From NCBI GenBank assembly GCA_011389655.1, contig JAABTX010000005.1:1-54433 (forward strand): DNA of 54,433 nt, in the 5' to 3' direction. Shown here piece by piece: positions 50,856 to 54,433 of the stretch. The position numbers were made by a program, and so were the translations under genes. Position 1 is the stretch's first letter. Every line of letters begins with the position of its first letter. This DNA is from Thioalkalivibrio sp. GTDB lineage: Bacteria; Pseudomonadota; Gammaproteobacteria; Ectothiorhodospirales; Ectothiorhodospiraceae. The notes under the pieces are model-generated. The model saw only the letters and a list, made by a program, of their open reading frames with translations. It was not told the origin of the DNA and searched no databases.

Positions 50856-51170
50856 TCACTCCAGGGAGTTCATGTATGCGGCCAGGTCGGCGATGTCCTC
50901 GTCGCTCAGGTTCATCGCGTGCGGCTTCATCATCGCGGCGTTGGGTCCGACGTCCTCACCGGCGCGATACTGATTCAGCACATCGACGAGATAGTCCTGA
51001 TCCTTGCCCGCCACCGCCGGGAAGATCGCCTGCCCCTGGCCTTCCGCACCGTGGCAGCCCACGCAGGTCGCGTACTTGGCCTGACCGGCCACGGCATCGC
51101 CGGCCTGCGCGACGCCGGTCACTCCGGCGGCCATCACCACACTCGCGGCGACCAACATCAGTTTCTTCAT
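50856..51170 (-). CDS. Periplasmic c-type cytochrome, class I
   Basis: A 104-residue secreted cytochrome c. MKKLMLVAASVVMAAGVTGVAQAG is the signal peptide (cleaved after AQA). TCVGCHGAEGQG is the heme-binding CxxCH motif, and the axial Met lies in AAMMKPHAMNLSDEDIADLAAYM. It shuttles electrons between the quinol-oxidising complexes and terminal reductases or sulfur-oxidation systems. AAGGAGGAT precedes the ATG. It lies 88 bp from the CbiM-like permease on the same strand. Confidence 0.93.
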   Translation of the reverse strand: MKKLMLVAASVVMAAGVTGVAQAGDAVAGQAKYATCVGCHGAEGQGQAIFPAVAGKDQDYLVDVLNQYRAGEDVGPNAAMMKPHAMNLSDEDIADLAAYMNSLE

Positions 51171-51258
51171 CTCGTATCCTCCTTCAAGGATCAGCGGGCA
51201 AGATGCCTGTTTTTCTGTGGAACGATCCCAGATTGCGCCGGCAATCCTGAACGGGGCA

Positions 51259-51924
51259 TTAACGGCCGTCCACGTACCGCGCATCCGAATAGGTGATCAC
51301 CCACTCCGGACGGAACATCACCAGACCGGTGATCACCATGCCGTTGAGCACGCCCTCCGGCAACACCAGCAACGGGGTGTATTGCAGATACTCCCTGAAG
51401 ATAGACTCCCACGCCGCATCCGTAAAGAGACCGAAGACCACGGCGTTTCCGGCCATCACCACCAGCACCGACAGCATCCCGCCGAAGAAGCCGACCACGT
51501 AGAGGTAGATGAACATGTGCGGGGGCAGGCGCCGCTCGCTGAAGCGGAGCAGTCCCCAGGTGCCCAGTGCCGGCGCCACGCCGGTCAGAAGGATCTTCAG
51601 CGGCGCCAGCATCGGGTCGACGATGCCAAGCACCGCCAGCGCGGCCACCACCAGGGTGGTCATCAGGATGGCGAGCTGCCAGCCGAAGACCAGCGTCACC
51701 ACAACCACGCCGAGAAAATGCATCGCCAGGCCGTCCACCGAGGCAGCACGCATGCTCCAGATCAGCGCCAGTGCAAGGGTTGCCAGAACGAACTGCTGAA
51801 GGCGACCGGGCACGAACAGCTCGTCCCAGGTCATGCCCCGGAACATCCAGACCAGCAGCAGGGTCAGGCCGGCGGCCGAGAAGAGTTGCAGCCACAACGG
51901 AAAGGCAACGTCGATGTGATGCAT
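51259..51924 (-). CDS. CbiM-like energy-coupling factor permease
   Basis: A 221-residue polytopic membrane protein of the CbiM family (cobalt/nickel ECF S-component). LAMHFLGVVVVTLVFGWQLAIL and LLVLPEGVLNGMVITGLVMFRPEWVITYSDARYVDGR are conserved; about six membrane helices. No CbiN, CbiQ or CbiO genes are adjacent, and it lacks the long N-terminal metal motif seen in CbiM. Such stand-alone forms recur in Gammaproteobacteria; the substrate is unknown. Sandwiched between a methyltransferase and a cytochrome c. Confidence 0.78.
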   Translation of the reverse strand: MHHIDVAFPLWLQLFSAAGLTLLLVWMFRGMTWDELFVPGRLQQFVLATLALALIWSMRAASVDGLAMHFLGVVVVTLVFGWQLAILMTTLVVAALAVLGIVDPMLAPLKILLTGVAPALGTWGLLRFSERRLPPHMFIYLYVVGFFGGMLSVLVVMAGNAVVFGLFTDAAWESIFREYLQYTPLLVLPEGVLNGMVITGLVMFRPEWVITYSDARYVDGR

Positions 51925-51975
51925 CTGCGGGGCTCGATTGGATCCGGGCGGCGCGCACCGGTTGCAGGACAGGAT

Positions 51976-52599
51976 TCAGTCGCTTGCGCGCCGGGCAACG
52001 GCGACCGTGTAGTCCCGGCCCTGCTTCAGCTTGTCGTAGTTGCCGAAGACCTCCCTGAAGCCCCGCTCGATGAAGCGCCGCAGGCCGGTGATGGTTACGA
52101 CATAGAGACGGCCTCCGGGGTTCAACTGGTCCCACGCATCCAGCAGGTAGGTGTAGAGCAGCTCCCGGCCCACCTTCGCCGGAAGGTTGGATGCGATCAC
52201 GTCGAAGCGTCGATCGGCGATCTGGGCGAAGCCGTTGCTGAGCAGGCAGTCGACGTTCGCGAGGCCGTTCAGCTCGGCGTTGCGGCGACTGTACTCCACC
52301 GCAACGAAGTCCTTGTCCACCAGCGTGCAGCGGCCCTCGTGGGCCTTGCGCGCGAAGGTCAGCCCGATCGGTCCGTAGCCGCAGCCCAGATCGAGGCAGC
52401 GGTCGGAGGGTCGCACCTCCGCATGAGCGAGGAGAAGCCGCGTGCCGTCGTCGATGCGCCGCGGCGAGAACAGGCCCCAGGTGGTCACAAACTCCAACGG
52501 CTCCCCGGCCAGCACGTCGGCGAAGCGGATGTCCCTCTTGAGTTCGCGCTGCAGTCGACGCCGTTCCGCGGAATTGTTCAGGTCCCGGCCCTCAGCCAT
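51976..52599 (-). CDS. Class I SAM-dependent methyltransferase, RsmC-like
   Basis: A 207-residue methyltransferase small-domain protein. FVTTWGLFSPRRIDDGTRLLL is typical of RsmC-like enzymes, CLDLGCGYGPIGLTFARK is the SAM motif, and DVIASNLPAKVG is the NPPY equivalent (here SNLPA). It probably methylates RNA or a small molecule; unlike RsmC (about 340) it lacks an N-terminal domain. The start overlaps purK by eight bases, which argues for the same transcript. Confidence 0.82.
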   Translation of the reverse strand: MAEGRDLNNSAERRRLQRELKRDIRFADVLAGEPLEFVTTWGLFSPRRIDDGTRLLLAHAEVRPSDRCLDLGCGYGPIGLTFARKAHEGRCTLVDKDFVAVEYSRRNAELNGLANVDCLLSNGFAQIADRRFDVIASNLPAKVGRELLYTYLLDAWDQLNPGGRLYVVTITGLRRFIERGFREVFGNYDKLKQGRDYTVAVARRASD

Positions 52600-53764
52600 T
52601 GGCGGCGCCCCCGGTGACGGCACCGCGCAATCCGGCCCACAGGGTCTCGGCGAGCCGGGCCGGCCTCGCGGCATCCGCCTCTTCCGGGGCCCCGAGGATG
52701 TTCACGTGCCCCATCTTCCGGCCCGGACGCGCAGCCGGCTTCCCGTACAAATGCAGCCGGGCTCGGGAATGGGACAGCAGGGGGGAAAAATCGGGCATGG
52801 CGGCGCCTTCCGGCCACAGGTCCCCGAGCAGGTTCAGCATTGCCGCCGGCGCCACCAGCTCGGCAGGCGCCAGTGCCAGCCCGCAGACCGCCCGCACCTG
52901 CTGATCGAACTGCGAGACGGTGACCGCATCCAGGGTGTAGTGACCGGAGTTGTGCGGCCGCGGCGCGATCTCGTTCACCAGCAATCTCCCCGAACCGGTG
53001 AGGAAGAACTCGACGGCAAGCACACCGTGATAATCAAGACGCTCGGCGATGTGCTGCGCAACCGCTTCCGCCTGGACCCGGATCTCCTCGGGGACCCGGG
53101 CCGGGACCCGGCTCAGGTGCAGGATGCCTCCGCGGTGTTCGTTCTCCGTGACCGGGAAGCAGCGGCAGCTGCCGTCGGGGGCCCGCGCCAGCACCACGGA
53201 GACCTCGCGGTCCAGGTCCAGCCGCTGTTCGAGCACGCAGGGGACCTCCCCCAGTTGGCTGAAGGCCCGGGCGACGGCCTCGCGGGTGCGGACAGGAAAC
53301 TGCCCCTTGCCGTCGTAGCCGAGGCGCGCGGTCTTCAGGATGGCCGGCGGGTTCCAGTCCGGCGCCGCCGTACGCGCGGCCGCAGCGTCCTCGACCGGGA
53401 GCCAGGGCGCAACCGCGACGCCGGCATCCTCCAGGAACCGCTTTTCCGCGAGCCGGTCCTGCGCGATCGCGAGTGCCCGCGGATCCGGCCGCAGCAGCAC
53501 ACGGCCGGCCAGCCATTCGGCGCTGGCCGCCGGCACGTTCTCGAACTCGCAGGTGACCACGGCCGCATGTGCCGCGAGTTCCGCGAGCGCGTCCGGGTCG
53601 TCGAATCCGGCGCGCAGATGACGGTCCGCCAGCCGACCGGCGGGACTGTCGGGATCGGGATCGAGCACCCAGACGCGATAGCCCATGGTCTTGGCGCTGA
53701 CGGTGAAATAGCGGCCCAGCTGCCCGCCGCCGAGCAGTCCGAGGGTCGCCGGAGGGAGAATCAC
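52592..53764 (-). CDS. purK: N5-carboxyaminoimidazole ribonucleotide synthase PurK
   Basis: A 390-residue ATP-grasp enzyme. [13 protein letters not shown] begins it, [16 protein letters not shown] and [13 protein letters not shown] bind [15 protein letters not shown] and [31 protein letters not shown] carry metal-binding Glu and Asn. It makes N5-CAIR from AIR, ATP and bicarbonate, the substrate of PurE. It overlaps purE by four bases (ATGA) and the next gene by eight. Confidence 0.97.
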   Translation of the reverse strand: MILPPATLGLLGGGQLGRYFTVSAKTMGYRVWVLDPDPDSPAGRLADRHLRAGFDDPDALAELAAHAAVVTCEFENVPAASAEWLAGRVLLRPDPRALAIAQDRLAEKRFLEDAGVAVAPWLPVEDAAAARTAAPDWNPPAILKTARLGYDGKGQFPVRTREAVARAFSQLGEVPCVLEQRLDLDREVSVVLARAPDGSCRCFPVTENEHRGGILHLSRVPARVPEEIRVQAEAVAQHIAERLDYHGVLAVEFFLTGSGRLLVNEIAPRPHNSGHYTLDAVTVSQFDQQVRAVCGLALAPAELVAPAAMLNLLGDLWPEGAAMPDFSPLLSHSRARLHLYGKPAARPGRKMGHVNILGAPEEADAARPARLAETLWAGLRGAVTGGAANG

Positions 53765-54264
53765 CGGTGCACCGCTGGCAGCTCCTGTGCCAGCACCGCG
53801 TCACGCTGGCATTCCCGGAAGCGCTCGAGGCGCGCGCGCAGCGCGGCATCTCCGTTGGCGAGCATCGCCGCCGCGAACAGGGCCGCGTTCGCGGCGCCCG
53901 CCTCGCCGATCGCAAAGGTCGCCACCGGGATGCCCTTCGGCATCTGCACGATCGACAGCAGCGAATCCTGCCCCTTCAGGTGCCGCGAGGCCACCGGCAC
54001 CCCCAGCACCGGCACCGTGGTCTTCGCAGCCAGCATTCCCGGCAGGTGGGCCGCCCCGCCCGCGCCGGCAATGATCGCCTGCAGCCCCCGGCCCGCGGCC
54101 TGTTCGGCGTATTGGAAGAGCAGGTCCGGTGTGCGGTGGGCGGACACCACGCGCGCCTCCGAGGGAATCTCGAGCCCCTTCAGGATAGCGACGGCGTGTT
54201 CCATCGTGGGCCAGTCGGAACCGCTGCCCATCACCACGCCCACCTTCGCATCTGCAGCGTCCAT
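53761..54264 (-). CDS. purE: N5-CAIR mutase PurE
   Basis: A 167-residue class I Pur[40 protein letters not shown] (catalytic His) and [27 protein letters not shown] are the family signatures. It converts N5-CAIR to CAIR in purine synthesis. No ribosome binding site is evident before the ATG at 54264. Operon purE-purK. The last 169 bases of the window (54265-54433) contain a CCCCCACG...CGTGGGGG-like inverted repeat near 54278-54312 and no identified gene. Confidence 0.97.
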   Translation of the reverse strand: MDAADAKVGVVMGSGSDWPTMEHAVAILKGLEIPSEARVVSAHRTPDLLFQYAEQAAGRGLQAIIAGAGGAAHLPGMLAAKTTVPVLGVPVASRHLKGQDSLLSIVQMPKGIPVATFAIGEAGAANAALFAAAMLANGDAALRARLERFRECQRDAVLAQELPAVHR

Positions 54265-54433
54265 AGGAGGCCAAAGATAGCCCCCACGCGGGGCAGGGGC
54301 AAGACGTGGGGGTCGCCTTGGGCATGCGGGCTGGCCGGGCGCTGTCGCAGCGGCTCGGTGCGGCTTCCGGCGGGACGCCGTGAATACCTCCCTGTAGGCT
54401 TGACGGCAGCATCCCTGCTGCCGACACCCGCCG

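Overview
The window is GC-rich chromosomal DNA from a gammaproteobacterium. The gene set (speA, ligA-zipA-smc, minCDE, rpe-gph-trpE, trpGDC, amgK-murU, pilV/pilW/pilX, ubiG, coq7) and many protein sequences look most like the Chromatiales/Ectothiorhodospiraceae (Thioalkalivibrio-like sulfur oxidisers). That placement is inferred from protein appearance; there is no rRNA gene here. It is ordinary chromosome, with no phage, plasmid, integrase, transposase or CRISPR array.

Layout. 1-449 is a 62-bp tandem repeat. 498-4083 (minus) holds an HDOD regulator and the minor pilin operon fimT-pilV-pilW-pilX. 4200-9241 holds typA and the polyamine genes speA and speE. 9370-16056 (minus) is smc-zipA-ligA. 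16158-17874 (plus) has queF and an FGGY kinase, followed by a 0.5-kb repeat array. 18413-25989 has ubiG, mtgA, a YugP-like protease, minCDE, and a lipid-type cluster (Cfa-like methyltransferase, DUF1295 protein, lipocalin). 26168-33267 has a giant 5-oxoprolinase/hydantoinase, a DksA variant, and the cpdA-amgK-murU operon. 33425-38151 has an ECF sigma factor with an unusual DsrE-fused anti-sigma factor, a divergent unknown gene, and a two-gene GCS2-like/aspartoacylase-like operon. 38200-42894 has tRNA-Met, a thioredoxin-like ferredoxin, a GlcF-like protein, coq7, speD and an OsmC-like gene. 42961-50657 has the split trp genes (trpGDC and rpe-gph-trpE) separated by three extra genes, including an IscR homologue without cysteines. 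50856-54264 has a cytochrome c, a CbiM-like permease, a methyltransferase and purE-purK.

How the genes work together. Polyamine synthesis is represented by arginine decarboxylase, S-adenosylmethionine decarboxylase and spermidine synthase, but no agmatinase or agmatine deiminase is visible. Ubiquinone synthesis is represented by UbiG and Coq7. AmgK and MurU form the MurNAc recycling shunt, and MtgA polymerises glycan. Anthranilate synthase subunits TrpE and TrpG are encoded about 2.3 kb apart.

The least explained parts are: (i) the sigma/anti-sigma pair whose anti-sigma C-terminus is a DsrE-like sulfur-relay domain placed after a membrane segment; (ii) the cysteine-free IscR-like regulator in the trpE-trpG gap; (iii) several families of short hairpin repeats (REP-like, with a GTAG or GTGG foot) that fill mostly 3'-end intergenic regions and supply the TAG stop codon of at least two genes (ligA and the 5-oxoprolinase); (iv) a DksA with a degenerate zinc site; and (v) the apparent absence of crp/vfr from an otherwise conserved trpC-osmC-speD-coq7 neighbourhood.
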